This document shows positions 48,520-61,400 of a stretch of 64,000 nucleotides of DNA, piece by piece; the stretch's first letter is position 1; each line of letters opens with the position of its first letter. The position numbers and the translations under genes are program-made. This stretch comes from Taenia hydatigena. Lineage: Eukaryota > Platyhelminthes > Cestoda > Cyclophyllidea > Taeniidae. The stretch covers positions 22,586,509 to 22,650,508 of the forward strand of contig JADWOT020000003.1 in assembly GCA_036345935.2 (NCBI GenBank). The letters run 5' to 3'. The notes beneath the pieces are model-generated. The model was not told the DNA's origin and did no database searches. It saw only the letters and a list, made by a program, of their open reading frames with translations.

Positions 48520-51500
48520 TCAGTGTTTTCTGGGAATGAGGACGTCCAAAGCCGAGTTTGTACGCTTTTTGGTTCTTCGCTTGGCCACCAAGACGTCGCT
48601 AGGCAGATTCCCCATTTCGGCTGCCGCCGCCTTCTGCTTGTCGCGCTGCACCGCCTTCTCACGCATTAGCGTTGAAACTTCAAATTGCTTCCGATTGAAG
48701 CGAAGTACCTGTTTCCTCTTTTCAATATTCTGGGCCTTTGAACGACCCTTCTTCTTATTTCGATTCACCTTCGGCATTGGCACTTTTGGTACCTCGCCCA
48801 GCTGTCAGGAAAAGGTGTATGAACAAAGTTTTTAAGCGAAATTGTGACCATAGAAGTAATCTTACCAGAGCTTTGCATTTCCTCGCCCACTCTTCTTCAA
48901 TATCCTGGAGCCGAACCTTGTTCAACATCGAGTCCACCGATATCATCGTGTAGGGTATCTACACAAGAAATGAAAACAAGAAACAATGGTAGAAAAGAGT
49001 TCACATTTTTAAAATGAGGTAGCAAATCAACCAAGGCAAAAATGAGTAAAGGGAAGGACGAGTGGTAAAATGCATCTTACCTTGTCGAGCAGGCGACGAA
49101 CCTCTCGTTCCTGACGATAGCGCCGATTGGCAAAGGGATTCTCCTCCAGTGCGTCGAAGTTGGGTTCTCCAGCACCTGGACAAAGAAGGGAGTGGAAGCC
49201 CCCGGCAGTGGCCACACCGAGAACGTCCTCAAAGGGGCAGAAGGCCACGTCATGCACCGGTCGCTTGCAGTTGTGTGTTAGGTAGGCGCCGCGCAGCACC
49301 CGGCGGTGGACTTGACCAGCCTCCACGTCCACGTGTTGCTGCGTCACAGCGCTGGTGGCTGGATCCTTTAGAACCTACAGCGATAAAGCAAGAATGCGGT
49401 GTCTGGATACCATTAAACGGTCCATGAACTAAAATAGGGATGGCCGAGGCAGCAGATTTGCTATCCTCTCTAGGAAGCTACGAAGAGTGCGCAACACCGT
49501 CTTTCTTTTAAGTTGCGGACGGCCGAGTCCGATGGCCGCAAGCTCACGCACCGAGGAGATTAAAACTCAGAAGCAAAAGTGAAGAAGGCGGTTTTGGGTC
49601 ACGTTGAAATCACTCTATCTGCTATTTATTATCACCCAAAGGGAGGGCGATAGAATAGCTGTAATATTAAAACGGTGCAGCTGTGAATGAGAACTACCAT
49701 GATTCTGCGAAATAAAAAGTCTTAAAACGAACATTGGAAACCTTGCAAGGCAATGCGATGGCCTGATAACAAGAAACAATGTCGTACCCTTCCCAGTCGC
49801 GAGGTGGCGTAGTACCCTAGCTAATCTAATCGCCAAGTTGCCACAGTAAAATGTCTAATACATGCAGAAAATAAGATGAGAACCACTACTACTAGACACA
49901 TCCACAAATGGCAAGAACAAGCGCTTTTCCAAGTTGCGAGAAACGGAGAGCGCCCAACGCCCAAATCTTTCGCCTCTCACTTCGAATTGGCTTAATTAAA
50001 CCAAACAAGTCGGGTCATATCAACGAGCATGATACGCTTATTTGTATGAGGAAACCAAAATGAAACACCACTCAAGACCGGAACAGAGCCACTACATGTC
50101 TGAACAACTGTTTAGTCATACTATTCCACTACAGTGGTATAACTTCGATCAACCAGGAATGCTAAATAGAAAGGAAACAGCAGCAGAATTGTGACTCCAG
50201 ATCAGTCGACAATTGGCATCCACTTAAGCTTTCAACTCCTTTACTCATCGTGCTAATGCTCAGCAGAACTTCTAAACACTTCATCCAAGGAATTTGAAGC
50301 TCTATAAGCCTACATTATAACTTATTTCCCACATTTCAGCTTTCAAACTAAAAATTACTCTAAACGGTGTAAAGGGTCGTAGAATAACAGAGCTAACCTG
50401 AACAGTGATTGATGATCCCAAAGCGAGAAGACCCATTTGACTGAAGTCCATTGTGACCGCAGGTGTCGCGAGAGTAATTTCAGCTAAGCAGTTGTAAGTG
50501 GATCTAAGGTCCCATATCTTCAAATACCTATCCAGACCACAAGTGGCAAGATACCTGTACAATCAACGCCAAAGTGGTTCATCTCACGGACTATGAAGCC
50601 AACTGAGCTAAAAAACAATTCAAATCACGCTTACTGGCCAGTGCGATTAACAGCAATAGATTTGACACCCGAATTGTGACAAAGCATCTTTACTACAGGT
50701 GCCTTTTCAGTTGGAATCCACACCGAAACAGTGCCACTGGAGTGGCCTGTTAAAATGGAAGCATTGTTCGGATTCTGACAAGCAACGTTGAGCGACCCCA
50801 TGAAAGTAGGATAAGAAGCAACAATTTCGCCAACTGAAGTGTCTAAATAGTACATAAATCCATTCTCAGCCATTGCGACTAAGATGAAGTGGTATGGTAG
50901 AAACTCGAGTCGCCGAACGCCAGCCAAACGCTTAAGACAGTGCAACTCGATACCCTGATTATCATACACGTAAGTGCACCCTTTTTGAGCGACCGAAATA
51001 AAGGTTTCCTGGTGAAGGAATCTTTAGAAAAATGCAATGGTAGGACCCTATGCCACGCTCACTTCACATCGCGACACTCTTCATTCACGTTAATCTCAAA
51101 CATGAGGCGCTTGGTCATCCAGTCAAAAGCTGCTAGGTGACCACGCTTCCCACAAATGGCAAGATACCTATCAGTAATTACCATATCTAAGAAAATGGCA
51201 AATTTACCTTCCATTTCGGGAGTAATCAATGGAATAAGGGCCCAAGTCAAGCGTAAGCTCAAATTGCTAAAACATGACACAGTTAATGCAAATAACAGTT
51301 ACTTTTGAAGCGGAACCCAAATCAACATTTTGACGAATTATTTCCTGTGTGACGACCTCATCTTCATCCTTTTCAATAAAACTATGGAAATTACAGGTAA
51401 ATTATATAACCCACCCAGGTCGTTCGGGGTTGACAGATGCGACTCTCGCAGCCTGTTTCGCGGCGAACTTGGACTTCTTAAACTGTTGCAAGGCCTTCTT

Positions 51501-51570
51501 ACGATGAAATCTGGTGGGAAAACCACTCTAAAAAGAGTAAAACTTGACGACACCACCTCACCACATCCAT
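48520..51570 (-). CDS. WDR46: WDR46 / UTP7 (BING4) SSU-processome WD-repeat protein (10 exons, 525 aa)
   Basis: Exons in transcript order: 51570-51562, 51527-51415, 51381-51303, 51266-51208, 51167-51063, 51021-50635, 50554-50398, 49374-49081, 48958-48866, 48801-48520. Phases are consistent. The first four introns are 33-40 bp. Diagnostic stretches: [82 protein letters not shown], then the BING4 C-terminal domain [20 protein letters not shown] and [15 protein letters not shown], and a basic tail ending LIPRKH. Known role: scaffold of the 90S pre-ribosome / U3 snoRNP in the nucleolus. The first coding exon is a 9-nt ATGGATGTG, chosen because it gives the only in-frame start with a fitting 34-bp intron; an alternative remote 5' exon is possible. 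Human protein is 610 aa as remembered, so the N-terminus is shorter here. Confidence 0.92.
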
Positions 51571-52892
51571 CACGTCGTCGGAAAGTCAAACCTTCATTCA
51601 GGGCGCCTACACCTGACCAGTGCGTCAAATCGTTTTAAAGTTCCCCGATATTAAATAGATTTCGACAAGTAATGGTTCTTCCTCCTGCGAAATGTTTACC
51701 TACGCATGTTAATGCATAACTTCAGTAAAATTATACACTGTGATTTCAAATAATATGAGCGTGAATTTATCCTTCAGGGTCGTTTCGTTAATTTAAACTT
51801 ACAGTTCAACTGCACCCAAAACGCTGTTTATTGTAAACTTATAGTAATTGGCGCTTAATGTTTGGTGAATTCAGGTGGCGTTGCGACACCTTTTAATATA
51901 ACTGAAAATTTATGGCGGATTCTTCGCAGTATTATTAGTACCATGGTATGTTGCCAGGCGGATTCACGTTCCTTGCTATGCCTTCGCGTTTGTGCAAAAC
52001 CTTTAAATATGGCTTTTAAAGGCTTATTTTGTGTCTGCCATCTAATCCCATATTATGTATGATATGCTAGGCGTTTCTAGCCTCAGCCTTAGGCTGACTC
52101 AAAATCACCTTGCTATTTCGTTTGATCGCGAACTTATTTACTCTGGCACTTCATCTTTTATAGTTTCTACAATCACTTACTTGCGTGACCCGCGGCTCAT
52201 ACAAAATGCAATCCGGCTAATTTTTATCTAACTGGTGCGTTCTTTTGCTCATTAATTTAACCCAATACAGCCTTAAAGGATTCTAGGTGATGCATCCATA
52301 TGAGAAGTGCTAATATTGACGCGACAGAAAATTACAGCCAAGTTTTCGTAACTCTTGACTGAGCAGGTTTAGGGAAAATAAAGACAATCTTAAACATAGT
52401 TTGTTCAAGACTTTAAAACAACTATGGTGAATAAACTGCGGTGTAAATGCGAAACGGTTTGACTTGTGGTGGAACGTGTGGTATAAACAGCACAATGTTA
52501 GAAACTTTTGTAGCTAAAATTATTTCGCATTGTTGTCGGGGAAGGTATTTTTGTCATTTCGGTGCACTCTCAGATCATACATATTTGAACAATTTCAAAG
52601 GATCCTGAGAGAGCATGAATCATGGCACTAAAAGATGAAGACACCAGTATTTCCTGAAAAATGTGCTACTAAATGAGGTTTAAACATGTGGGTAACTAGG
52701 TGCCCGGTCGGAAAAACATGCGGCTGAAAATTAATCCCAGCTCACTAAAGTCATAGCTATAGACAAAGGAATAATATGCTTACGTAACAGATGCGAAGGA
52801 AAATATTAGTGGTAAGTCCTGGAGTTGTCCATCAAAATTTTAGTGCTGGAAAATGAATAATGCTGCAGTAAAATTGGTTGTGTATCTCACTC
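51571..52892. other. Spacer upstream of WDR46
   Basis: A+T-rich; no gene recognised. WDR46 starts at 51570 on the - strand. CDC14 on + must have its first exon somewhere between here and 55.4 kb, but no frame ending with the required spare base and donor was found. Confidence 0.4.
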
Positions 52893-54235
52893 TTGGTTCT
52901 GGTAGAGGGCCTCTTTGTGTTTCGGCCATAGTACCTGCCCCGGATAGGCTGGCCTCTAAGCTCTGCTAGTAGCTCCAACTTCTGCATGGTAAATATAAGT
53001 GCCCTGTACGAGCACCACTCTTTCCTACGTACCCAGAAGAGTCTTTATGCCCTGCACTCATTACAGTAGCAGACGAACCCGATCTGAAAGGACACCTATC
53101 CTGCCTTCTACTGCTAGCTGCTAAACCTTAACTGGAGGAAGAAAGTGACAATGCGTTCGGAAATGCTGATTATGACTTCACCTTTCGGCAACCATCCAGG
53201 TCTATTGTCTGTGGAAAAGCTATTAGCGACCAAACCGACACCACCGGATAAAAGGCTCGTTACTGAACCGTCTGCTGTCCCTGTACAAAGGTTTTAATTC
53301 TGTGAATTTACGATGCTTCTTCTACATTGATAGTAGCTGATTGAAACCGGAAATTATAATAAAGGGGCACATAAATATGCACACTATACCCTTCGCCAAA
53401 ATTACTGCATTAAATCTCATCCTCAATTACATAACAAATGCAGCGTCCCGAGACTCCCTTGAGGGAACAGAAGGCAGAACACCAAGGTAGAATATAAATA
53501 TTCAATAGGCAGAGGGAATTGAGCTAATGGCATGGTCTGGAGACCAGCCTACGCAGCTGGAGCTTGGACTGCCGGTTGTCGGTCGGGATCACAGAGGTAG
53601 CCATATTACCCTTGCAGCGTAGGCTGGCCACCGAACTATGCTAGTAGCTAATTTCTCTCTGTTAAACATATGTATTCTGCCTTCTTTTGCCTCAAGGGAG
53701 CCTGGGAGCGCTACAATGGCCTTCACTGTAACCCTGATCAAACCCGGTAGTCCAAGCAAACAAAGTATTACACCAATGCCTTTAAGAGAGTATTTCTGCG
53801 TCTAGCGAATAACATGCGTGATAAATAGCGCAATTTCCGTCCATTAAGTCAGTTCAATTACAAAGTGATTCTCTTAATTCGGCTAATTAATCAAGAGAAA
53901 TTAGCGAGTTCGAGGCAAAGTTTTTATTCTGTTACACAGATTTGACAGCTGGCGCTATCTGTGCGTGGATGTTTACCCTGCAGCATCAAATATGTTTTGA
54001 TAGCTGACGCTGGGAGTTGATGAAACACGAGGGCCAGAGACGACGTTCAAAGGAGGAAGGCGACTATGTAGTGTGTTTGTTGTTTGTTTACTCTCCGGTA
54101 TTGACAAAAGCTCTTTGTGCCATAGCTTTTGCAAGTCTGCCGAATAGGATGGCCTCTGGACCACTCCGGTAGCCCTAACCCCTACCGCAGGCTGACTTCA
54201 TATGTCCTGTTTAAGGATTACTGTAACATTCCTAG
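52893..54235 (+). mobile_element. Old, badly decayed TRIM-family element hosting a younger LTR pair
   Basis: 52893 to about 53070 resembles a plus LTR (ggataggctggcctctaagc, aatataagtgccctg). It is followed by cagtagcagacgaacccg and atctgaaagg, matching the interior start of the intact TRIM (gcagcggaaagcggacccg and attctaaagg). A second LTR-like stretch lies at about 54067-54235 (ctctttgtgccatag, aggatggcctctgg). The nested LTR at 53439-53772 falls within its interior. Boundaries are approximate. Confidence 0.5.
53439..53772 (-). repeat. Compound LTR: plus-strand LTR nested in a minus-strand LTR
   Basis: Minus LTR first part 53439-53563 (tgcagcgtcccgagact to acgcagctggagc), a plus LTR 53564-53715 (ttggactgccgg to cgctaca, lacking about 18 bp at its 5' end), and the minus LTR remainder 53716-53772 (atggccttcactgtaacc to tattaca). 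The arrangement mirrors that at 21870-22185 with strands exchanged. Confidence 0.8.
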
Positions 54236-54283
54236 ACTTTCTTGAATAAAAATAGGGGTGCAACACTTAAGCAGAATATATAC

Positions 54284-54469
54284 TGTAGTACTTTGTTTGT
54301 TGGAACTACCGGTTTCGGTCAAGGTCACAGAGGTGGCCGTACTGCCCTAGCTGCGTGGGCCGGACTCCGGGCCATACCAGCAGCCTATTTCCTTCTGTCC
54401 ATTGAATATATATATTCTACTCTAGCATTCTGCCTTCTTTTGCCTTCGAGTCAGCCTCGGGACGCTACA
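54284..54469 (+). repeat. Near-intact solo LTR of the TRIM family
   Basis: Plus LTR TGTAGTACTTTG to GGGACGCTACA, about 186 bp. It may be flanked by a 4-bp duplication ATAC (54280-54283 and 54470-54473). Contains a TATA-like run gaatatatatattctac. Confidence 0.88.
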
Positions 54470-55429
54470 ATACATTCAGCAAACAGAAATAGATTGGTGA
54501 CTACTAATATGGCTCAGAGACCAGTCCATCAGGCGAAGACAATACAACCACCCACACAAATGCCATTTAAGAAAAGCAATCAAGCTGCATATATTTTTTA
54601 ACTAAATTGCCAAAAATGGCACTTTATTTGCCAAATTTTCTAGAAGGGGCTTCTTCAAATAGATAGCAAATTTTGATTCTACTTACTTTTGCACAAAAGC
54701 ATAGTCGTTAGGATTTAAGCTAAAAATTTCCTTTCTTGGATAAATTTGACTTAACTGAAAACAGTTTTGGCTTTTTTTCTGAAACAAGCAACTGCCAATG
54801 AGGCAATTCTTCAAACAAGAACCTTGGTAACTCATAGCAACGTTGTTTCCTTCCATCACTGACCCGAACGTCCACTCTTTTGTATCCCTCGAATGGGATG
54901 AAAAGTAAAGACAGGTCAAGCGACCATGTTTTGGGCGTTTTCGAAAGCCTTTCATGCATAATAAAAGGTGGGGAATTTTATTTTCTTGGTTATTGTAAAT
55001 TTAGTTTGGTTTGTGTCTTTGAAAGAAGGCGCCTTCAGGATGTTATTTATTAGTGCGCTTGCTGTATGCAGTAATATGTGGTCACGCCGTTATGCACTCG
55101 TAATTGAAGGTTTTAAACAGTTTTACATTTTAAATTTTCACGCGGGATTTTTAGTATTGCATGAGGAGGTTCTATAATTCTGGTGAATAATCTGCATGTT
55201 ATATGTATCATTGGTCTAAGAACTTCAGTTTTTGTTGAACGCTTGATTTTTCAAACATGTTTACTTTTTATTAGTTTTTGTGCTTTTTTGTTTTCTTATC
55301 ACTCATGTTACGATAGCTTATCGCTCATAACTAGTTTGGTAAAATAGCTAGTGAACGGGATAGTAAAATGTGCCTCGTGATATTTACTGTATTTTTAGTC
55401 AGTGACTTTTTTGGATTATAACCTTGCAG
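54470..55429. other. 5' flank of the first visible CDC14 exon
   Basis: A+T-rich, with short frames only (for example 54968-55177 on +). No match to the expected CDC14 N-terminus was seen. Confidence 0.4.
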
Positions 55430-58400
55430 ACCGATTCTATTTTGCAATCAGCAACGGAGCTTTGCCTTCTTCTCTCAATCTGCACGCTTTCTCCATCGAT
55501 GATGTACTTGTCTACGAAAAGTTGGTCCATTTTTTTTCTCAACCTATTCCACTCATTAAGATTTTACGACGACTTCGGACCCTTTAATCTCGCCCAAGTC
55601 TACCGGTACTGCCGGAAGGTGAATAAGAAATTAAAGGCTTCTGCTCTGTCCAACAATAGAATCGTTCATTTTACCTCCCCAGAAATCACAAAACGCACCA
55701 ATGCCGCCTTTCTTGTCGGATGCTACCAAATCATTTATCTTAATCGCACTCCTGATGAGGCCTATAAACACCTTCTGTTGGACAAGTATCGGACGTTCGC
55801 TCCTTATCGGTGGGTTGCCTTATGCACTGCTAACTTGAAAAGTTTCATCATCATCTTAGTGACTGAAAAACCCACAATAGTTTTTTAATTAGATATTTAT
55901 GTTCATCTTCACACGCTTGAAGACCTTTTTATTGCTCACAAATTGTTTATACCATCCTTCTTTAGAAAGACCTGAGAAGTTCTGCTTTGTGAATAAGTAC
56001 ATTATCTATTGAATTGAAACTTTCAGAAGAATGACGTGAATTTCAATGTCCGCCTGCTAAAGCTGTAAGGTTTGCCTGAGAAGACCTTGGTAGCAGGGAT
56101 TGATTTTGCCAAATTTATGGCACCGATGTGGAAAAGCGTCAAGCTAGATTTGTGGAAGAAATAAGTCCCCATATACCCACACCTAATATGCCTTTTGCAA
56201 AGCAGTGCTTTGAATGATTATTAAGCTAATACAATTATTTGGTTGATTGGTTGATTGCGAGCTGGTTCATGCCATACAGTCACGGTTGTCTTTTCTTTTG
56301 CATATGTCTGGTCCTCTTTGCTACGAGGCTAAGAAATGACCTTGGAATGACACGTTTTGGCATTAAAAATCTTACGTGATAAGCTTGTGAAAGATAATAG
56401 AAAATAATGTGAATTCACAAAAAAACGCAACGTCCACCATCCGCCTTGTTTGTGGAGCTTATAGACGGCTCATCAGCCAATCGTTCTTCACTTGTACACA
56501 CCAAGTTTGTTGAGGAATGAATTAGCCCAACCATTGGCCTCTTATGGGACGCGTTTTCCGTTGCAAACTTTCCAGTGTGGGTCGGTGTTCTTCACAAGTT
56601 TTACTAAACGCCATTGGCCTCTTGTAAATGAGTCAAAAATTTTATTTTCTGCGGCCCACAAATGATTCTTAATTCAGGCGCACAAACACACTCATTCACT
56701 CCGTACCTCATTCACTCATCGCTACGACTCGTGCTTTCTGCATGTTTACATGGGTGTGGAGGGAATACTACTAAGTAATTTGGGGTTGGTACTAGGCGAG
56801 CAGAGTTGTGGACTATAATGTCACAGTTATCACCACAACTGCAGTATCATGTTGCGAAAACTCTTGGATCTCATTTTCTTTGCTTTATGTAAAGCAATCT
56901 AGGGCTACAAAGTTCCATCATCAATGGACTTGGCTGTTATTCGAAACTTCCAATCATCTTGCACTCATTGCTAAACTGAACGCTCAAAATCACCCTTCTG
57001 AGAGTAGTTCTAGGTTGCTTAAAAGGGAGCTATGCGCAGGACAATGTAGCATCTCCGCGGATAAGAAAGCGGGAAAGTCCCTCTCACCTCTGCTCTCTAT
57101 AAGCAAAAAGGGAAAGGTCTGACACAAAAGTCCTAAATGATAAACTGTCGTTTCTGCCACCCTACCAAATGTGGTAGGCCTAGCCTAACTGGGCGACTCT
57201 AAAATCACGACCACTCTGTATTTAAATGCTCCATTGGAATGCAAAGGTGCCTACTATTTTCGAGTCTCACATTTTTGCTTAAATGTACCCGGTTTGGTGG
57301 AGAGGTCGAACGAAATGTCCGACCCAGGTTTACAGTAACAATGTGATTTGGTATTGAATCTGTCCCTCCGGAAGAGTCATTAATGCTGTTATGCGTTAAG
57401 GTAAGGCGAACATATAAGGAGGTTGTGGAGGGGCAGTACCGAACTCCATATGCGCATAGGCATTTCCGTGGGTTAAAAATGCGCAGCAGTTGCCAAATGC
57501 CTCATGTAAGCAATTAACCCAGCGATATACATGCTGCATGAACGGGTACATTTTTATAGGAGACCAAATCTTTTTAAAGATAGTTAATTTAGCCTTTGAT
57601 AAGTCACCACAAATTCGAATTTAGTGGATAATCCTCCTGCTGCCGTGTTCAGTGGCTAATGATTCTCTGGTTGGTTCATTCTTTGCCCTTAAAACTTGAA
57701 TAAATATCAAGTGTCCAATGTTAGCACATAGCTATGAAAGTTTCCTGTTGTGTCTCTCTATTCCTTCTTTCACTAGTATGAAACTAGCCAGGCATTTTAG
57801 TTGGTAAGACGATTCCCAAATCACGTAAGATAGCACCTCTCCTCTCAGGAAGTTGCCACTGGTCAGATTTGTTCTCTTTACTAACAGAATCATGGATTAA
57901 AAAGTTGTTTGGATGTCAAAACTTGCGCTTTTAAAAAGGAGTAAGGACGAAGCAGAGTGGCTTGCTTGAAAATAGAATTAGACTAAGAAGAGAGGTGAAG
58001 CTTATGCTTGTTTGCTACGATACGTGTCGAGCTCCATCCAGGAATTTCTCATCATGCCCTTCCAGCCCGCATCTTTAAGCCTGTGTGTTCTAAACAAATT
58101 TTTCGCTTACTATGCGATAATAAAGCATATTTACGCAGCGGCTACGTTATCGTGGAAGGATATCAAGGCAGACTGTGTGAATTTGGTAGCATTAACAGTT
58201 GTAAGGAGTAATCCGTAGTTGGGGGACCGTAAATTTAACAATTGCCTATTGTTGCATAATGACAGACTCATTAAATAAAGTTGCTGCATAATTTAGCATC
58301 GTCATTGCTTCCAGTGGATTATAGCATCCCCATTGACATGTTTCAATCCTGACCAACTAATAAAATAAACTATTTTCTCAATTAGTTTAATAAAGTGTTT

Positions 58401-61400
58401 GCACAAATAACATGTCACACTTATTGGAGACTGTCGCTTTTTGAGAAGTTTAGACCAAATCCACCTTATACGCTTCTTAAAGGAGTGTATTGCTTTATTT
58501 CGAGAATTCCGGATCAAATCATACACGAGTTGAATGTGTTGAGTGTTAAAAGAAACAGAAGTCTTACCTGTTCAGTTATAGCAAATCTTTAATCATTTAT
58601 CATTTATTTTTTTGTTGGACGCAATTTTTTGAGAATCTTATGAACGGACAAATTCATGAGAAGCTCAAGTATTCATCAGCGGAGTGGTAAGTGAACGGGC
58701 CTAGGTAAGAGTGAATTCACCTTGTACAGAAAAATTCGTCTTAATCCGAAGACCATAATTCAGTCAAAGAAGCCTTTAGGCTGAAAAGCTGGTTTATTTG
58801 GACACTACTTTGTCAAGCAGAAGCAGACACAATGATTACTGGTGAAATGAACGACGTGGCGTTAATCCATCGCATTCATTGCGCCTCATGAAATATGCAC
58901 CATTTGCATTTCAGAGACGCTAGTTCGGGACCCTCCTACTACGATCTCAATCTACCAGACTGCCTTCGAGGCGTTCAAAAGGTCTGTTTACTTCTCGACA
59001 AAATCAAAACTTACGCCAGTTAGCACTGAATGCCCCTTTGCACTTGAAATTAACGTGGATAAGGGTCATGAAATTACCCGTCTGCATTAATGTGTCAGAT
59101 GGGTTTGTTTGTTTTTCTAGCTGGGAAGACTGCTACAAAAGAAAAATGCTTTTTTTGCAAATTTTCTTCCACCTTCATTTGGGACTAAATGTTGAAATCT
59201 AAAAGAATCTTGCCTGGTCTTCGGGAGAGGCATACATTTGGTTCTACTTTGCTTAACTGAAAACTTGCTTCTTTGACTTCCAACAAGCTTTTAATTCGCA
59301 TGTAACTTACTACCCATTGGCGTACTTAAATTAAGGAGAAGCATTCATTTGTAAAGTCGAATTGTAGATGAGCACAAATAAGGTGAATTCGTTTTTTAGA
59401 CTATTTTAGTTTTAAAATTTGGTTTAGGCCTCCTACTACGAAACAACCTAAACGCTTCTCCTAAGTTTACACATGTCACTTATAAATTATTGGTCACTTG
59501 TGTTGACACACCTTCTGAATGGCAAGTAAATGACTCAGATGAATCACGTTGGTGATCTTCAATCAGTGAAAGCAAACCCTATCCATAGCCTTCAATGCTT
59601 ACGTTGGTAGGCGCCTGACCGTTGACGGGTTTAATGAAAACGGCGATAAGAGTGGTTAAGCGTTTTAGTGAAAAGAATTAATCTCACCGACAGATTGGAG
59701 CACTTTCTTTTCAATGAATACCTCATAATGCAAGCCTTTTTGGCAAATTTGACGTTTGAATTAGTTACTTTCAATGTTAAGTCGGATTTTTTGAGCGTAT
59801 ACATTATTATATTCATAAGTAGTTTTTCAAGAGACTTTTCGCATTCATAAATAAAATTTAAGTCCTACTTTCAGGCACATAAAAAACTTCTTAATTAGAA
59901 GTGCATAACTAAATACGAATTCTTCATTGACGAAAAACGAGCTAGGAAGAGTGATATACTTCCTTTTTACTCTACGCCGCGAATCAAAGGGAAGACTTGA
60001 GAATGAGGATTGAGGAGTAAAATACAACTGCAAATCATAACAAGCACAGAAATTTGCGGCACTCAATTAGGGAGTACATTTACACTGCAGGATTTTGGGC
60101 AAACTCTTAAGACGTAATAAGGCATTCGACCAGAGAAACAAAAAGTCATGACTCCAAGTTGGTGACTGCACTGCAGAGACTGAAAATTTGTGTTCTGCTG
60201 CATTGCCATTAACACGTTTCCTGGTCACGCTTCCACCTGGACTGACATAAACCATTAATGGTGGATTTATGAATTGTGGATGGTGGAGATGTGGTTGACA
60301 TTGTTTTATATCACGTTATCTACGAGGCGAACTGCGTAGAATAGTAATGTGCTCAAGATGATGTTCTGCACCAAGCCTATCCTGTGTCATTTGCTTTTGA
60401 AAGAGAGGGGCTCATAAGGGGGAGAAGAGGGGCATGTCAGGTACAATATCCCCAGATCACCTTATAAATCCTCATTCCCATAGAATAAATGTCCGTCATT
60501 TGAATCTTATTTCAAACGAGGTTTATTTTTTCCACCAAGAGACCAGATTTCGAAAGAGAATATTGTCCATGAAATGTTTAATCCACTCCAACACCTCCTA
60601 TCTTTTATGAGGCATAGAATGCGTTTAAGTTACACGGCAGCGGCGACTCATGCAGTGGTTGATATATGGAAATGGAACGAGGACCTTTTTGAAGGCAGTC
60701 CTTAACATCTAAGGGAAACGAGGCGTAAAAGGCATTTCCTTATACCGAATTTCACACTGTGCTTTCTTGACTCCCCAAATTCCCATCCTCATTCGATATC
60801 AGTGAAGTTTGGCTTTTTTTCAACCACATGCCTTCTCATCGAAAACAACTTTTTTTTGCGTCAACGGAATGGAATGATTTTGAAAAAATCTCAGTTCGCT
60901 TGTTCACGTCTATCTTTGTTTCGCGAATTGACTTTCTAAATTTTGGGGAATTTAATCATGTAAATTAGTTTGGTCCCAGCGTTTCCTCAGAGGAATAACT
61001 TAACAGTCTTTTAAGTAAAAATGGGTTGATTACTCTACCATTTACTTTTTTATGCTTTGCCTGTAAATAATACTCTTGTTGTGCCTCAAAATCCATTCAG
61101 CTTGTAATCGCCAATTTCGCTTTTAATAGGACACTCAACTCTGAATGCCAAGCATGCAAAGAGGTAGAACTTTGTATTGCCCGTCCAAATTTACTCCTCA
61201 TAGCAAATCACCAGGATTCTAGTCTTCCTATTCTACAACTTAATCCCATGTCTTTAACCTGATCACATAGAATTCTGCTTTCTCCCAATGGATGTAACCT
61301 TCAAAACCTATGATCTTTCATTTATGTCTACATTGGCAAACATTAGTCACGACAATTTCGTCATACTCTGCTATTCTTTTATTTTTAACATTTATTGCAT

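Noticed and set aside
51330..51638. 102-codon + strand ORF with a basic KRVKLDD stretch resembling a nuclear localisation signal
   Set aside because: It is antisense to WDR46 exons 1-3, which are supported by homology and phase; the resemblance is likely chance.
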